64,000 nucleotides of DNA from Streptomyces rubradiris (GTDB lineage Bacteria; Actinomycetota; Actinomycetes; Streptomycetales; Streptomycetaceae), in contig NZ_BNEA01000001.1 in NCBI RefSeq assembly GCF_016860525.1, positions 1,133,501-1,197,500 of the forward strand, written 5' to 3'. The notes beneath the pieces were generated by a model that was not told the DNA's origin, ran no database searches, and saw nothing but the letters and a program-made list of their open reading frames with translations. The position numbers and the translations under genes are program-made. Shown here one piece after another: positions 18,445-29,298 of the stretch. Within the stretch, counting starts at the first letter, position 1. Every line of letters begins with the position of its first letter.

Positions 18445-18473
18445 TAGACAGGCGAAGGATCTTCCGCGATAAT
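18445..18473 (+). promoter_or_regulatory. Promoter of the PPOX-family gene (leaderless)
   Basis: TAGACA (18445-18450) and GATAAT (18468-18473) are spaced 17 nt. The -10 ends 8 nt before the ATG at 18482 and no Shine-Dalgarno is present, so transcription and translation probably begin together. Confidence 0.65.
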
Positions 18474-18481
18474 CGTTAGTC

Positions 18482-19069
18482 ATGGGAAAGACTTATGAAC
18501 GCATAGACGGCAGACTGCGCGCCTTCATCGAGGCACAGCCGCTCTTCTTCACCGCGACCGCCCCGCTCTCCGGCGACGGCACGGTCAACCTCTCCCCCAA
18601 GGGGCTCAAGGGCTCCTTCGTGGTGCTGGACGAACTCACCGTCGCCTACCTGGACTTCGCCGGGTCCACCGCCGAGACCATCGCCCACCTGCGGGAGAAC
18701 GGGCGGATCACACTGATGTGGTGCGCCTTCCAGGGCCCGCCCAACATCGTGCGCGTGCACGGCCGAGGCGAGCCCGTCTTCCGTGACGACCCGCGCTTCC
18801 CGGACCTCCTCGCCCGCTTCCCGGACATCGACCACACCGCGCACGGACTGCGCGCCGTCATCGTGGTGCACGCCGATGTGGTCCGCGACTCCTGCGGCTA
18901 CGCCGTCCCCTTCATGGCGTACGAGGAGGACCGCGACCTGCACGGCAGGCGCTTCGCCCGCGAGGACGACGCCTCACTGAGCGCGTACTTCACCCAGAAG
19001 GAGCACATCGCGACCAGCCTGGACGGACTGCCCGGGCTGCCGTTGCCGCTGCCCCCGTCTAGCGTCTGA
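18482..19069 (+). CDS. Pyridoxamine 5'-phosphate oxidase-family protein
   Basis: 195 residues from ATG 18482. The FMN-binding split barrel (PF01243) is seen in QPLFFTATAPLSGDGTVNLSPKG, LTVAYLDFAGSTAETIAHLRENGRITLMWCAF and PPNIVRVHGRGEPV. Members of this group bind FMN or F420 and reduce small molecules; it lacks the residues that would make it a PdxH enzyme. The substrate is unknown. Divergent from argG, with a good promoter and leaderless start. The next gene begins three bases after its stop. Confidence 0.88.
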   Translation: MGKTYERIDGRLRAFIEAQPLFFTATAPLSGDGTVNLSPKGLKGSFVVLDELTVAYLDFAGSTAETIAHLRENGRITLMWCAFQGPPNIVRVHGRGEPVFRDDPRFPDLLARFPDIDHTAHGLRAVIVVHADVVRDSCGYAVPFMAYEEDRDLHGRRFAREDDASLSAYFTQKEHIATSLDGLPGLPLPLPPSSV

Positions 19070-19072
19070 GGC

Positions 19073-19777
19073 ATGCGCCCCGGTGTGGTCCTCGCCCTCG
19101 TGTCCGTGTCCTGTCTCGCCCTGCTCGGCGCCGCCCCCGGCCGGGAACCGGCACCGCTGCCGGCCCGGATGGCGGACACCGGCGGCGGCTCCCAGCTGAT
19201 CGTCGCCCAGGCCCCGGACACCGGCGCCACCGAGGGCACGGTCGCCTGGTGGGACCTCCGGGACGGCCGATGGGTCCGGGCCGGAACCGCGCCGGCCCGC
19301 TTCGGAGCGCACGGGCTGGTCGAGGGCACCACCCGCACACAGGGCACCGAAACGACCCCGACCGGCCTGTACGACCTCCCGTTCGGCTTCGGGACCGAGC
19401 CGGCGCCGGCCGGGACGAGCGTGGAGTACCGGGCCGTGAAGGACAGTTCCTGGTGGTGCCAGGACAACGGCTCCCGCTCCTACAACCGCTGGGTCGACCC
19501 GCTGCCCGCCGACTGCCGCGCCGCCGAGTCCGAGCACCTGGCCGACTACCGGGAGCAGTACGCCCACGGCCTGGTCATCGGCTTCAACTACGACCGGCCC
19601 GTGCGCGGACGCGGCGCCGGGATCTTCCTGCACGTCAACGGGCGCGGGCCGACGTCCGGTTGTGTGTCGGTGCCCAAGGAGGCGATGGAGCGGATCCTGC
19701 GCTGGGCGGATCCGGAGCGCGAGCCGCACATCGCGGTGGGCACCGAGGACGGGGCCACCGCCGTCACCCGCTACTGA
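19073..19777 (+). CDS. Exported L,D-transpeptidase-family (YkuD) protein
   Basis: 234 residues from ATG 19073, three bases after the previous stop. A signal peptide (VVLALVSVSCLALLGAAPG) leads to a YkuD/ErfK domain (PF03734) whose catalytic motif is FLHVNGRGPTSGCVSVP, with the His and the SGC cysteine. Before it, TTPTGLYDLPFGFGTE is the usual strand of the fold. Such enzymes make 3-3 cross-links in peptidoglycan or attach proteins to it, outside the membrane. No LysM or other wall-binding domain is seen. Its pairing with a PPOX gene looks positional. Confidence 0.85.
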   Translation: MRPGVVLALVSVSCLALLGAAPGREPAPLPARMADTGGGSQLIVAQAPDTGATEGTVAWWDLRDGRWVRAGTAPARFGAHGLVEGTTRTQGTETTPTGLYDLPFGFGTEPAPAGTSVEYRAVKDSSWWCQDNGSRSYNRWVDPLPADCRAAESEHLADYREQYAHGLVIGFNYDRPVRGRGAGIFLHVNGRGPTSGCVSVPKEAMERILRWADPEREPHIAVGTEDGATAVTRY

Positions 19778-20169
19778 GGCGCCCCCGGACGCGCCGCGCC
19801 CGCCCGCGCCGTTCCCCGGCCGCCTTGCCGCTCGCCGCTCGGGCGGGTGCGGCGGACGTGCTACGGCTGTGGCTGTGGTGGCACACCACGCCGGCTGTCG
19901 CCGACGGCACCGGCCGGATGCCGGGAGCGGGCCGGATCACCGGGCCTGCCGGCCGGCCACCCGATGGCACTCGGTAGCGTCGGCGGCCTGACCTCCGGAT
20001 GGGCGCGGAGGCGGGCCGGCTGGTCCGCCGGCGGTTCCTCGTCCCGGGACCGCGCTCCAGCTCTGTCCGCCCCGGCACCGGGGTCTCGGCCGGAGGGCCC
20101 GTGCGGCGTCCCGGCCGCGCGGTCGGCGCCTGCGGGCCCGCACCGGGCGCTCCCCCGCCGCCGCCCCCT
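19778..20169. other. Gene-free stretch between the transpeptidase and argR
   Basis: 392 nt between two convergent genes. All open frames here are Arg/Pro/Gly-rich shadow frames without a convincing start or domain. Short GC-rich inverted repeats are present but no clear single terminator. I see no gene. Confidence 0.6.
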
Positions 20170-20715
20170 TCAGTGGCCGTTCTGGGCCAGTCGCAGCAAG
20201 TGGTCCGCCAGCGCCTGGCCGCCGGTGGGGTTCCGGCTGATCAGCAGCAGCGTGTCGTCGCCGGCGATGGTGCCCAGGATGTCGTGGAGTTCGGCCTGGT
20301 CGATGGCGGAGGCGAGGAACTGCGCGGCGCCGGGAGGCGTGCGCAGGACCACGAGGTTCGCCGAGGCCTCCGCGGAGATCAGCAGCTCCTGGGAGAGCCG
20401 CCGCATCCGCTCCTCCTTCGCCGACTCCCCCAGCGGGGCACGCGGGGTACGGAACCCGCCCTCGCTCGGCACCGCGTAGATCAGGTCGCCGTCGGTGTTG
20501 CGGATCTTGACCGCGTTCAGCTCGTCGAGATCCCGGCTGAGCGTCGCCTGCGTGACGTTCAGCCCGTCGTCGGCGAGCAGCTTCGCCAGCTGGCTCTGCG
20601 ACCGCACCGGCTGCCGGTTGAGGATGTCCACGATCCGGCGGTGCCGTGCGGTGCGGGTCTGCGGTACGGCGGGCCCGGCCCCCACGCCCTGTTCGTGGTC
20701 CTGCGCCTCGCTCAT
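20170..20715 (-). CDS. argR: Arginine repressor
   Basis: 181 residues. The N-terminal winged helix is [24 protein letters not shown] then [19 protein letters not shown], with the SR dipeptide that reads the ARG box. The C-terminal part ([42 protein letters not shown]) is the hexamerisation and arginine-binding domain, with the GDDT loop. It represses the arg operons when arginine is high. It is the last gene of argCJBDR, 7 nt after argD, so it controls its own amount. Confidence 0.96.
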   Translation of the reverse strand: MSEAQDHEQGVGAGPAVPQTRTARHRRIVDILNRQPVRSQSQLAKLLADDGLNVTQATLSRDLDELNAVKIRNTDGDLIYAVPSEGGFRTPRAPLGESAKEERMRRLSQELLISAEASANLVVLRTPPGAAQFLASAIDQAELHDILGTIAGDDTLLLISRNPTGGQALADHLLRLAQNGH

Positions 20716-20722
20716 CGTCGTC

Positions 20723-21928
20723 TCATTCTCCGGATCGTCCGTCCCCGTCCACGGGGCCCGCTGCGTCGAGGATGCCGGGCAGCGCCCCGAGCAGCGCGTC
20801 CACCTCGTCGTCGCGCAGATTCAGCGGCGGCATGAGCCGTACGACGTCGGGGGCGGGCGCGTTCACCAGGAACCCGGCCTCCTGGGCCGCCGCCTGCGCC
20901 TGTGGCGCGCGCGGCCCGGTGAGCACGATACCCAGGAGCAGGCCCGCGCCCCGGACACCGTGGACCAGCGGGTGGTTCAGCGCCTCGATTCCCTCCCGCA
21001 GCCGCTCGCTCTGCCGCTTGACGTTGTCCAGCAGGCCCTCGGCCTCGATGGTGTCGAGCACGGCGAGTCCGGCGGCGCAGGCGACCGGGTTGCCGCCGAA
21101 GGTGGTCCCGTGGTGGCCCGGCCGGAGCAGTTCGGCGGCCCGGCCGAAGGCCACGGTCGCGCCGAGCGGCAGCCCGCCGCCGAGCTGCTTGGCGAGGGTG
21201 ACGACGTCGGGCAGCACGCCCTCGTGGGCCTGGTACTCGAACCAGGTCCCGGTCCGGCCGATGCCGGTCTGCACCTCGTCCAGGACCAGCAGCGCGCCGG
21301 TGGCGGCGGTGATCGCGCGGGCGGCCTTGAGATAGCCGGCCGGGGGCACGACCACGCCGTTCTCGCCCTGGATCGGCTCGATGACCACCAGGGCGGTGTC
21401 CTCGGTGACCGCGGCGGCCAGCGCCTGGGCGTCGCCGTAGGGGACGTGGGTGACCTCGCCGGGCAGCGGCCGGAACGGGTCCTGCTTGGCGGGCTGGCCG
21501 GTGAGCGCGAGGGCGCCCATGGTCCGGCCGTGGAAGCCGCCCTCGGTGGCGACCACCTGGGTGCGGCCGGTCAGCCGGCCGATCTTGAAGGCGGCCTCGT
21601 TGGCCTCGGCGCCGGAGTTGCAGAAGAAGACCCGGCCGTCCCGGCCGAAGAGGCGCAGGAGCCGTTCGGCGAGGGCGACGGTGGGCTCGGCCATGAAGAA
21701 GTTGGAGATGTGGCCGAGGGAGGCGATCTGCCCGCTGACGGCGGCGACGACGGCGGGGTGGGCGTGGCCGAGCGCGTTGGTGGCGATACCGCCGACGAAG
21801 TCCAGGTATTCCCGGCCCTCGGCGTCCCACACCCGGGTGCCCGCACCGCGGACGAGGGGCAGGCGCGGGGTGCCGTAGTTGTCCATGAGCGCGCCCTGCC
21901 ACCGCGCGGTCAGTTCCTGGTTGCTCAT
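20723..21928 (-). CDS. argD: Acetylornithine aminotransferase
   Basis: 401 residues from ATG 21928, overlapping the argB stop as ATGA. Class III PLP aminotransferase: [39 protein letters not shown] (Asp contacting PLP) and [14 protein letters not shown], whose Lys forms the Schiff base. It makes N-acetylornithine from the semialdehyde with glutamate, and may also serve in lysine synthesis. Confidence 0.96.
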   Translation of the reverse strand: MSNQELTARWQGALMDNYGTPRLPLVRGAGTRVWDAEGREYLDFVGGIATNALGHAHPAVVAAVSGQIASLGHISNFFMAEPTVALAERLLRLFGRDGRVFFCNSGAEANEAAFKIGRLTGRTQVVATEGGFHGRTMGALALTGQPAKQDPFRPLPGEVTHVPYGDAQALAAAVTEDTALVVIEPIQGENGVVVPPAGYLKAARAITAATGALLVLDEVQTGIGRTGTWFEYQAHEGVLPDVVTLAKQLGGGLPLGATVAFGRAAELLRPGHHGTTFGGNPVACAAGLAVLDTIEAEGLLDNVKRQSERLREGIEALNHPLVHGVRGAGLLLGIVLTGPRAPQAQAAAQEAGFLVNAPAPDVVRLMPPLNLRDDEVDALLGALPGILDAAGPVDGDGRSGE

Positions 21929-22824
21929 GACTCCCCCTGTTCGTCCGGCACGACCATGGTGCCGATGCCTTCGTCGGTGAAGATCTCCAGCAGGATCGAG
22001 TGCTGGACCCGGCCGTCGATGACCCGGGCGGTGTGCACGCCGTTGCGCACGGCGTGCAGGCAGCCCTCCATCTTGGGCACCATGCCGGCACTCAGGTCGG
22101 GCAGCAGCTTCTCCAGCTGGGAGGCGGTGAGGCGGCTGATCACCTCGTCGGAGTGGGGCCAGTCCACGTAGAGCCCCTCGACGTCGGTGAGGACCATGAG
22201 GGTCTCGGCGCCGAGGGCGGCGGCGAGTGCCGCGGCGGCCGTGTCGGCGTTGACGTTGTAGACGTGTCCGTCGTCCTCGGAGCGGGCGATGGAGGAGACG
22301 ACCGGGATGCGGCCGTCGGCCAGCAGGGCCGCTATGGCACCGGTGTCGATGGCGGTGATCTCGCCGACCCGCCCGATGTCGACCGGTTCCCCGTCGATCT
22401 CGGGGGTGTGCCGGGTGGCGCTGATGGTGTGCGCGTCCTCGCCGGTGAGGCCGACGGCGAGCGGGCCGTGCTGGTTGAGCAGGCCGACCAGCTCGCGCTG
22501 CACCTGCCCGGCGAGCACCATCCGTACCACGTCCATGGCGTCCTCGGTGGTGACGCGCAGGCCCGCCTTGAACTCGCTGGCGATGCCGTGCCTGTCGAGG
22601 GCGGCGCTGATCTGCGGGCCGCCGCCGTGCACCACGACCGGCCTTAGGCCGGCGTGGTGCAGGAAGACGACGTCCTGGGCGAAGGCGGCCTTCAGTTCCT
22701 CGTCCACCATGGCGTTGCCGCCGAACTTGATGACGACGACCTTGCCGTGGTGCCGGGTGAGCCAGGGCAGCGCCTCGATGAGGATGCGGGCCTTGGGCAG
22801 CGCGGTGTGTTTGCGGGTTGTCAT
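21925..22824 (-). CDS. argB: Acetylglutamate kinase
   Basis: 299 residues from ATG 22824, which overlaps the argJ stop as ATGA; the same frame runs on upstream as argJ shadow. Amino-acid kinase fold: [17 protein letters not shown] with the phosphate-binding [22 protein letters not shown] for acetylglutamate, and [20 protein letters not shown] for ATP. It phosphorylates N-acetylglutamate, the usual point of arginine feedback inhibition in actinobacteria with the cyclic pathway. Confidence 0.96.
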   Translation of the reverse strand: MTTRKHTALPKARILIEALPWLTRHHGKVVVIKFGGNAMVDEELKAAFAQDVVFLHHAGLRPVVVHGGGPQISAALDRHGIASEFKAGLRVTTEDAMDVVRMVLAGQVQRELVGLLNQHGPLAVGLTGEDAHTISATRHTPEIDGEPVDIGRVGEITAIDTGAIAALLADGRIPVVSSIARSEDDGHVYNVNADTAAAALAAALGAETLMVLTDVEGLYVDWPHSDEVISRLTASQLEKLLPDLSAGMVPKMEGCLHAVRNGVHTARVIDGRVQHSILLEIFTDEGIGTMVVPDEQGES

Positions 22825-23972
22825 GAGGAGTAGGCGCTGTTCTCGTGGACGTAGTCGGCGGTCAGGTCGTTGGTCCAGATGGTCGCGGTCTCGGTGCCCG
22901 CGGCCAGGTCGGCGACGATGTGCACCTCGCGGTAGCGCATGTCGACCAGGTCGCGGTCCTCGCCGACGGAGCCGTTCCGGCACACCCAGACGCCGTTGAT
23001 GGCGACGTTCAGTCGGTCGGGTTCGAAGGCGGCCCGGGTGGTGCCGATCGCGGAGAGCACCCGGCCCCAGTTGGGGTCCTCGCCGTGGATCGCGCACTTG
23101 AGGAGGTTGCTGCGGGCGATGGAGCGGCCCACCTCGACGGCGTCCTCCTCGGTCGCCGCGTTGATCACCTCGACCTTGATCTCCTTGCTGGCGCCCTCGG
23201 CGTCGCCGATGAGCTGCCGGCCGAGGTCGTCGCAGACCTCGCGCACGGCCTCGGCGAACTCGTCGTAGTCGGGGGTGATCCCGGAGGCGCCGGAGGCGAG
23301 CAGCAGCACGGTGTCGTTGGTGGACATGCAGCCGTCGGAGTCGACGCGGTCGAAGGTGACCCGGGTGGCCGCGCGCAGCGCCTTGTCCAGCACCTCGCTC
23401 TCCAGGTCGGCGTCGGTGGTGAGGACGACCAGCATGGTGGCGAGGCCGGGGGCGAGCATGCCGGCGCCCTTGGCCATGCCGCCGACGGTCCAGCCGGACC
23501 GCGTCGCCACGGAGGTCTTGTGGACGGTGTCGGTGGTCTTGATGGCGATGGCGGCCTTCTCGCCGCCGTGCTCGCTCAGGGAGGCGGCGGCCGTCTCCAC
23601 GCCCGCCAGGACCTTGTCCATGGGCAGCAACTCGCCGATCAGGCCGGTGGAGCAGACGGCGACCTCGATGGCGCCCCGGCCGAGCACCTCGGCGGTCTTC
23701 TCGGCGGTGGCGTGGGTGTCCTGGAAGCCCTTCGGCCCGGTGCAGGCGTTGGCACCGCCGGAGTTGAGGACGACCGCCGAGACCTGGCCGCTCCTCAGGA
23801 CCTGCTCCGACCACAGCACCGGGGCCGCCTTGACGCGGTTGGAGGTGAAGACGCCCGCGGCGGCACGGCGGGGCCCGCCGTTGACCACCAGGGCCAGGTC
23901 GGGGTCGCCGTTCTCCTTGATCCCGGCGGCGATCCCCGCCGCCGTGAATCCCTTGGCTGCCGTGACACTCAC
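22821..23972 (-). CDS. argJ: Glutamate N-acetyltransferase / ornithine acetyltransferase
   Basis: 383 residues from GTG 23972 with AAGGAGA upstream. The autocleavage site is [18 protein letters not shown]: cleavage before the Thr of ATML gives the alpha and beta chains and frees the nucleophile. It moves the acetyl group from acetylornithine to glutamate and so closes the acetyl cycle; whether it can also use acetyl-CoA cannot be told. It follows argC after 115 nt that contain a dispersed palindrome. Confidence 0.96.
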   Translation of the reverse strand: MSVTAAKGFTAAGIAAGIKENGDPDLALVVNGGPRRAAAGVFTSNRVKAAPVLWSEQVLRSGQVSAVVLNSGGANACTGPKGFQDTHATAEKTAEVLGRGAIEVAVCSTGLIGELLPMDKVLAGVETAAASLSEHGGEKAAIAIKTTDTVHKTSVATRSGWTVGGMAKGAGMLAPGLATMLVVLTTDADLESEVLDKALRAATRVTFDRVDSDGCMSTNDTVLLLASGASGITPDYDEFAEAVREVCDDLGRQLIGDAEGASKEIKVEVINAATEEDAVEVGRSIARSNLLKCAIHGEDPNWGRVLSAIGTTRAAFEPDRLNVAINGVWVCRNGSVGEDRDLVDMRYREVHIVADLAAGTETATIWTNDLTADYVHENSAYSS

Positions 23973-24054
23973 TGCGTCTCCTTGTTCGCTTCTCCGCCCG
24001 TGCAGTGCGGCGGTGCGGTCATCGTCGTCGTCTGCGGCCCGGTGGCCGCACGCG

Positions 24055-24087
24055 CTCCCCCGGCCACCGCTGGGAGGTGCCCCCGGC
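24055..24087 (+). repeat. Palindromic dispersed element C between argJ and argC
   Basis: Begins CTCCCCCGG, has CCACCGCTGGGAGG in the middle and ends GTGCCCCCGG. It belongs to the same kind of GC-rich palindrome as the two in the HAD gene, and sits in the operon between argC and argJ, where it may affect mRNA processing. Confidence 0.55.
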
Positions 24088-25161
<1,074 letters not shown>

Positions 25162-25169
<8 letters not shown>

Positions 25170-25530
25170 TGGACTTGGGGAGCATCACCCAGCGGGACAC
25201 GACGTAGGTGACCGGGATCGCCGCGGCGGACGCGACCAGCGGGGCGAAGCGGCTCCCGGCGTGCAGGACGTCCACGATCAGATACACCCCGGCCGTCGTG
25301 ATCAGGAAGTTGGTGACGTTCGTCAGCGGGAACAGCAGGAATTTCCGCCAGGTCGGCGGGGTCCGGTAAGTGAAGCGCGCATTGAGGAAGAAAGAGCCGA
25401 CCATGGCGAGCGTGAAGGCCAGGATGTGCGCCGCGAGATACGGCAGGCCGGTCAGGAACAACAGGTAAAGACAATAGTAGGTCGCCGTATTGACGACACC
25501 GACCGCCGCGAAGGTCAGTATCTGCCGCAT
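25162..25530 (-). CDS. GtrA-family membrane protein
   Basis: 122 residues from ATG 25530, overlapping the GT2 stop as ATGA. Four membrane helices and the family features ILTFAAVGVVNTATYYCLY, FTLAMVGSFFLNARFTYR and VTYVVSRWVML (PF04138). GtrA proteins are thought to help move a lipid-linked sugar across the membrane. Last gene of a three-gene unit with a GT2 glycosyltransferase and a YfhO-like protein. Confidence 0.9.
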
Positions 25531-26480
25531 CAGGGAATGAGATCCTTCGTCCGTTCCGCATTGGTAGCCTTCACCAGGAAGTGCGGACGCCTCTTCACCT
25601 CGTAGTAGATGCGGCCGGTGTACTCCCCGATGACTCCCAGCATGACCATCTGGACGCCCGCGAGGGCGGTCACGGCGGTGATGATGGTCACATAGCCGGG
25701 CGTCTGGACGCCGTGGACGAGCGCGGCGCCCACGATCCACGTGGTGTACGCCCCCGCGCACAGCAGCAGGGTCACCCCGAGCCAGAGGGCGGCGCGCAGC
25801 GGGCGGTTGTTGAAGGACAGCAGGCCGTCGAGGCCGTAGTTGAGCAGTCCGCGCAGGTTCCAGGAACTGCGGCCGGCCTCGCGGACGGCGTTCTGGTACT
25901 CGAAGGTGGTGCTCGGGAAGCCCACCCAGGCGAACAGGCCCTTGGAGAAGCGGTTGTACTCGGTCAGGTCCAGCACCGCGTCCACCACCCGGCGCGACAG
26001 CAGCCGGAAGTCCCCCACGCCGTCCACGAGTTCGACGTCGACCAGGCGGTTGACGAGCCGGTAGTACAGGCGCGCGGTGAGGGTCCGGGTCAGCCGGTCG
26101 CCGGTGCGGGTGCGCCGGGCGATGACCTGGTCGTGGCCCTGTTCGCGCAGTTCGACCATGCGCTTGATCAGCACGGGCGGGTGCTGGAGGTCGGCGTCCA
26201 TGACGATCACCGAGTCGCCCGAGGCGTGCCGCAGCCCGGCGAGCAGGGCCGCCTCCTTGCCGAAGTTGCGGCTGAAGGAGACGTAGCGCACCCGGGCGTC
26301 GCCCGCGGCCAGCTCCTTCAGGACGGCGAGCGTGCGGTCCCGGCTGCCGTCGTCGACGTAGACGAACTCCATGTCGTGGCCGAGGGGCAGCAGTTCCTCG
26401 GCGACCTTCTGGACCTCCTCGTGGAAGCGGGCGAGGACGTCCTCCTCGTTGTAGCAGGGCGCGACGATGGATATCAGCAT
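25530..26480 (-). CDS. GT2 glycosyltransferase, polyprenyl-phosphate sugar synthase type
   Basis: 316 residues. The catalytic GT-A domain is at the N-terminus: SIVAPCYNEEDVL, FVYVDDGSRDRTL, SRNFGKEAALLAGL and VIMDADLQHPP (the DxD-like metal site), then VDGVGDFRLLSRRVVDA. Two C-terminal membrane helices follow (about residues 228-250 and 262-285), as in the GtrB/DPM1-like group. It should transfer a sugar from a nucleotide donor to undecaprenyl phosphate at the inner face. Starts 22 nt after the YfhO-like gene. Confidence 0.92.
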   Translation of the reverse strand: MLISIVAPCYNEEDVLARFHEEVQKVAEELLPLGHDMEFVYVDDGSRDRTLAVLKELAAGDARVRYVSFSRNFGKEAALLAGLRHASGDSVIVMDADLQHPPVLIKRMVELREQGHDQVIARRTRTGDRLTRTLTARLYYRLVNRLVDVELVDGVGDFRLLSRRVVDAVLDLTEYNRFSKGLFAWVGFPSTTFEYQNAVREAGRSSWNLRGLLNYGLDGLLSFNNRPLRAALWLGVTLLLCAGAYTTWIVGAALVHGVQTPGYVTIITAVTALAGVQMVMLGVIGEYTGRIYYEVKRRPHFLVKATNAERTKDLIP

Positions 26481-26502
26481 GGCGGTTTCCCCCTGGGCGC
26501 GA

Positions 26503-29124
26503 TCAGTGAGCGGTGGTCACCCGCTCGCGCGGTGATGTGGTGGTGGGCGTCGCCGGCGCGCGCCGGCGGCGCAGGGCACTGCCGGCGGTCAGCACGGCGA
26601 GGACGAGCAGCGAGGCGCCGCCGACCGCCGTGCCCAGCCGCAGGCCGGGTGGGTGGAAGGTGCAGGTCAGGCTGGTGGACCTGGGGTCGACGGGGACGGC
26701 GATCAGGCCGTGGTACTCCCCCGCCGGCCGGGCCGGTCCGTCCCCGGTGGCGCACCGCCAGCCGGCGATGCGGGGCGCGGCGAGGACCGCGAGGCCCCGG
26801 CTCCCGGCGGGCAGCCGGGCGTGCACGGTGCCGTCGGAGACGGTGACCTCCCGCGCCCCGCCGGCCGTCAGGCGGGCGGCGGCGGTGCGCAGCCGGCCGG
26901 TGTCGAGGCAGCCGATCGCGCCGGGCGGGATGCTGCCGGGCCGGTTCGGGGTGAGCCGGACGGTCAGCCGCCCGGAGGCGGGGGCGGTGCCGAGCGGGGC
27001 CATGGCGGCGCGGCTGCGGGTGTCCTTGGCGTTGAAGAGCGTGGCGGTGCCGTCGGCGAGCCGGGCGGTGCCGGAGTAGTGCGGGGCCCACAGGTGGACC
27101 TGGGTGCCCGCCGGGCAGCGGGCGGTGATCACCGGCCGGGTCCGGGCGGTGCCGGTGCCGGTCCGGCGGTCGGGCAGGGGCCGGCCGGAGTCGTCCCGCA
27201 CGGCGAGCGGCGGGACGGTGTAGACGCGGCTGCCGAGCAGGATCTCCTGGTTGCGGTAGGGCGAGTCGCCGAAGGGCCGGTGGTCCGGGCGGGGCCGCAC
27301 GGTCACCAGGGGCGGCACGTCCCGCCGGGTCAGGTGCGCCGGGTACGCGGCGGGCGGGGAGTGCCGCTGGTGCGGGTCGGGCGGGGAGTGCACCCGGGCG
27401 CCGACGGAGAAGAGCACGTCCGTGACGGCGTTGTCCAGGCTCTGCACGCTGCGTCCCCGGGAGGTCCAGCCGCCGCCGAGGGCGGTCAGGGTGCGGCTGA
27501 GGACGTCGGAGGTCAGGCTGCTGTAGTACTGGGCGCCCTCGCCGCCCACCAGCAGCGGGTCGTTGCCGACGGTCTGCTCCCGGCCGGGGTCGGTGCGGTG
27601 GCGGGGCCAGCCGTCGGCCTCGGCGATCAGCGCGGACTGCCTCTCCTGCCGCTCGCCCCAGGGGGCGTAGTCGTCCAGGCGCGCGAGGTGCAGCCGGGTG
27701 GTGACGGCCGTGGTGGCGGCGCTCTCCCCGGCCTGCGCGCCGAGCAGCAAGGCGACGGCCAGTGCGGCGAGCGGTCCGCGCCGTCCGGCGCGGGCCAGCA
27801 GCGCGAGGCCGCCCAGCGCGCCGGCGACGGCGAGCAGCAGCACCGGCCAGGTGAGCGGCCGCAGCACGGTGCTGCGGGCGGCGAGGGCGGTGATCAGGGC
27901 GAACAGCGCGGCGGCCGGGATGAGGGCGCGCGGGCCGGGCGGGCCGTGGGACAGGGTGTGCCAGGCGGCGATGACGAGGAGGCCGCAGACGACGAAGGTC
28001 TGCCGGTAGGGGCTGCCCTGCGGGGTGGCGAAGGCGTGCCAGACCAGGTGGGTGGGCGCCCACTGGAGGGACAGGACGGCCAGCAGCACCAGGGCGGTCC
28101 AGCCGGCCCGGACCCGCCCGGGAACGGCCCGGTGGAAGGGCAGGGCGAGGGCGAGCAGGAGCGCGGTGGTGCCGACGTAGAGGGCCGGGGAGCCCCAGCC
28201 GTACGACGTCGGCAGCAGCCGGGCGAGCACGTCCTCGGCCGGCACCGGGGCGAAGGCGCGCACCCGGCCCGGATAGGCGTGCCGGGTGCCGAAGTACACG
28301 GTCAGTACGAGCGGGGCGGCGAGGCCCGTCCCGAGGGCGGTGGTGAGGGCGGCCCGGCCGGCCGTGGCGAGGGCCTGCCGGCCCGGCGGCCGGGCGAGCA
28401 GCAGCCGGAGCAGCAGCACCAGGGCGGCGCCGAGGGTGGCCATGTAGGCGGTGTAGAAGTTGGCGGTCCAGGCGAGCGCGACGACGAGCACGCCGGGCAG
28501 GAACCGGCGTTTCGCGCGCGCCCATTCGCCGACCAGGCACAGCAGGGGCAGGGCGATCAGCCCGTCCAGCCACATCGGGTTGTAGTCGGCGTCGGCCAGG
28601 GTCCAGCCGCACAGCGCGTACGAGGCGCCGAGCAGGCCCGCCGCCCACCAGCGGCCGGGCCGGAAGGCGAGCAGCAGCCCGGTCATGGCCGCGGCGGCGC
28701 AGGCGAGTTTCAGGACGGTGATCACGTACACCGCGAGGTCGATCTGGTCGCGCGGGAAGAGGGCGACCAGCGGGGCGAACGGACTGCCCAGGTAGGTGCC
28801 GAGGTCGGGCAGGAAGGAGGCGCCGTAGCCGGACCGCCAGTTGACGAGGAGGCCGCCCTCGGCCCTGCCGTGCAGCAGGTCCCACAGGTGGGCGTGGAAG
28901 GGCACGAACTGGTTGCCCAGGTCGTTGACGCCGCGGGTGCGCGGACCGAAGGGGTAGCTGCGGGCGAGGGCGTCGCCGGCGCAGAACGCGGTGACCGTGA
29001 GGGCGGCGGCGAGCAGGCAGGCGGCCCGCCCCGGCCGGGAGGTCGCTTTCACACGCGGTTCCCGTCCGGGTGCGGCCGTGACTTCCGCCCGGCATTGCCG
29101 GGCGCGTCCGGTGGAGTGCTGCAC
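26503..29124 (-). CDS. YfhO-like large membrane protein, probable glycosyl transfer
   Basis: 873 residues from ATG 29124; a GTG at 29052 after GACGGGAAC is an alternative start (849 residues) closer to the first helix. About 12-13 membrane helices fill the first ~480 residues, with acidic residues in the first external loop (GVNDLGNQFVPFHAHLWD, YNPMWLDGLIALPL), as in YfhO/GT-C type proteins (PF09586). The C-terminal ~350 residues form an exported beta-rich domain, then a last helix and basic tail. With GT2 and GtrA downstream it probably uses the lipid-linked sugar to decorate a wall polymer or protein. Acceptor unknown. Confidence 0.85.
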   Translation of the reverse strand: MQHSTGRARQCRAEVTAAPGREPRVKATSRPGRAACLLAAALTVTAFCAGDALARSYPFGPRTRGVNDLGNQFVPFHAHLWDLLHGRAEGGLLVNWRSGYGASFLPDLGTYLGSPFAPLVALFPRDQIDLAVYVITVLKLACAAAAMTGLLLAFRPGRWWAAGLLGASYALCGWTLADADYNPMWLDGLIALPLLCLVGEWARAKRRFLPGVLVVALAWTANFYTAYMATLGAALVLLLRLLLARPPGRQALATAGRAALTTALGTGLAAPLVLTVYFGTRHAYPGRVRAFAPVPAEDVLARLLPTSYGWGSPALYVGTTALLLALALPFHRAVPGRVRAGWTALVLLAVLSLQWAPTHLVWHAFATPQGSPYRQTFVVCGLLVIAAWHTLSHGPPGPRALIPAAALFALITALAARSTVLRPLTWPVLLLAVAGALGGLALLARAGRRGPLAALAVALLLGAQAGESAATTAVTTRLHLARLDDYAPWGERQERQSALIAEADGWPRHRTDPGREQTVGNDPLLVGGEGAQYYSSLTSDVLSRTLTALGGGWTSRGRSVQSLDNAVTDVLFSVGARVHSPPDPHQRHSPPAAYPAHLTRRDVPPLVTVRPRPDHRPFGDSPYRNQEILLGSRVYTVPPLAVRDDSGRPLPDRRTGTGTARTRPVITARCPAGTQVHLWAPHYSGTARLADGTATLFNAKDTRSRAAMAPLGTAPASGRLTVRLTPNRPGSIPPGAIGCLDTGRLRTAAARLTAGGAREVTVSDGTVHARLPAGSRGLAVLAAPRIAGWRCATGDGPARPAGEYHGLIAVPVDPRSTSLTCTFHPPGLRLGTAVGGASLLVLAVLTAGSALRRRRAPATPTTTSPRERVTTAH

Positions 29125-29298
29125 TGCATTTTCGGTGTCCTCACAGAATGCGTACTCCGTCTGTTCGCGGTCTTAGACGGAGCCCGTTTCCGATTGGTTG
29201 TGCGCTCACCGAAAAATGGAGCGACTTTCTCCGGACCGGGGAAACACCGAGTGAATTTGATGACCGGCCGGACAACTCTGGATTTCCGGCAGGTGTTT
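29125..29298. promoter_or_regulatory. Lower-GC spacer upstream of the YfhO-like gene
   Basis: 174 nt between two genes on the reverse strand, clearly lower in GC than the surroundings. It must carry the promoter of the glycosylation cassette, but I cannot pick one -10/-35 pair with confidence. Confidence 0.4.

Noticed and set aside
19778..20169. Small ORFs between the transpeptidase and argR
   Set aside because: All are Arg/Pro/Gly-rich frames without plausible starts or recognisable domains.
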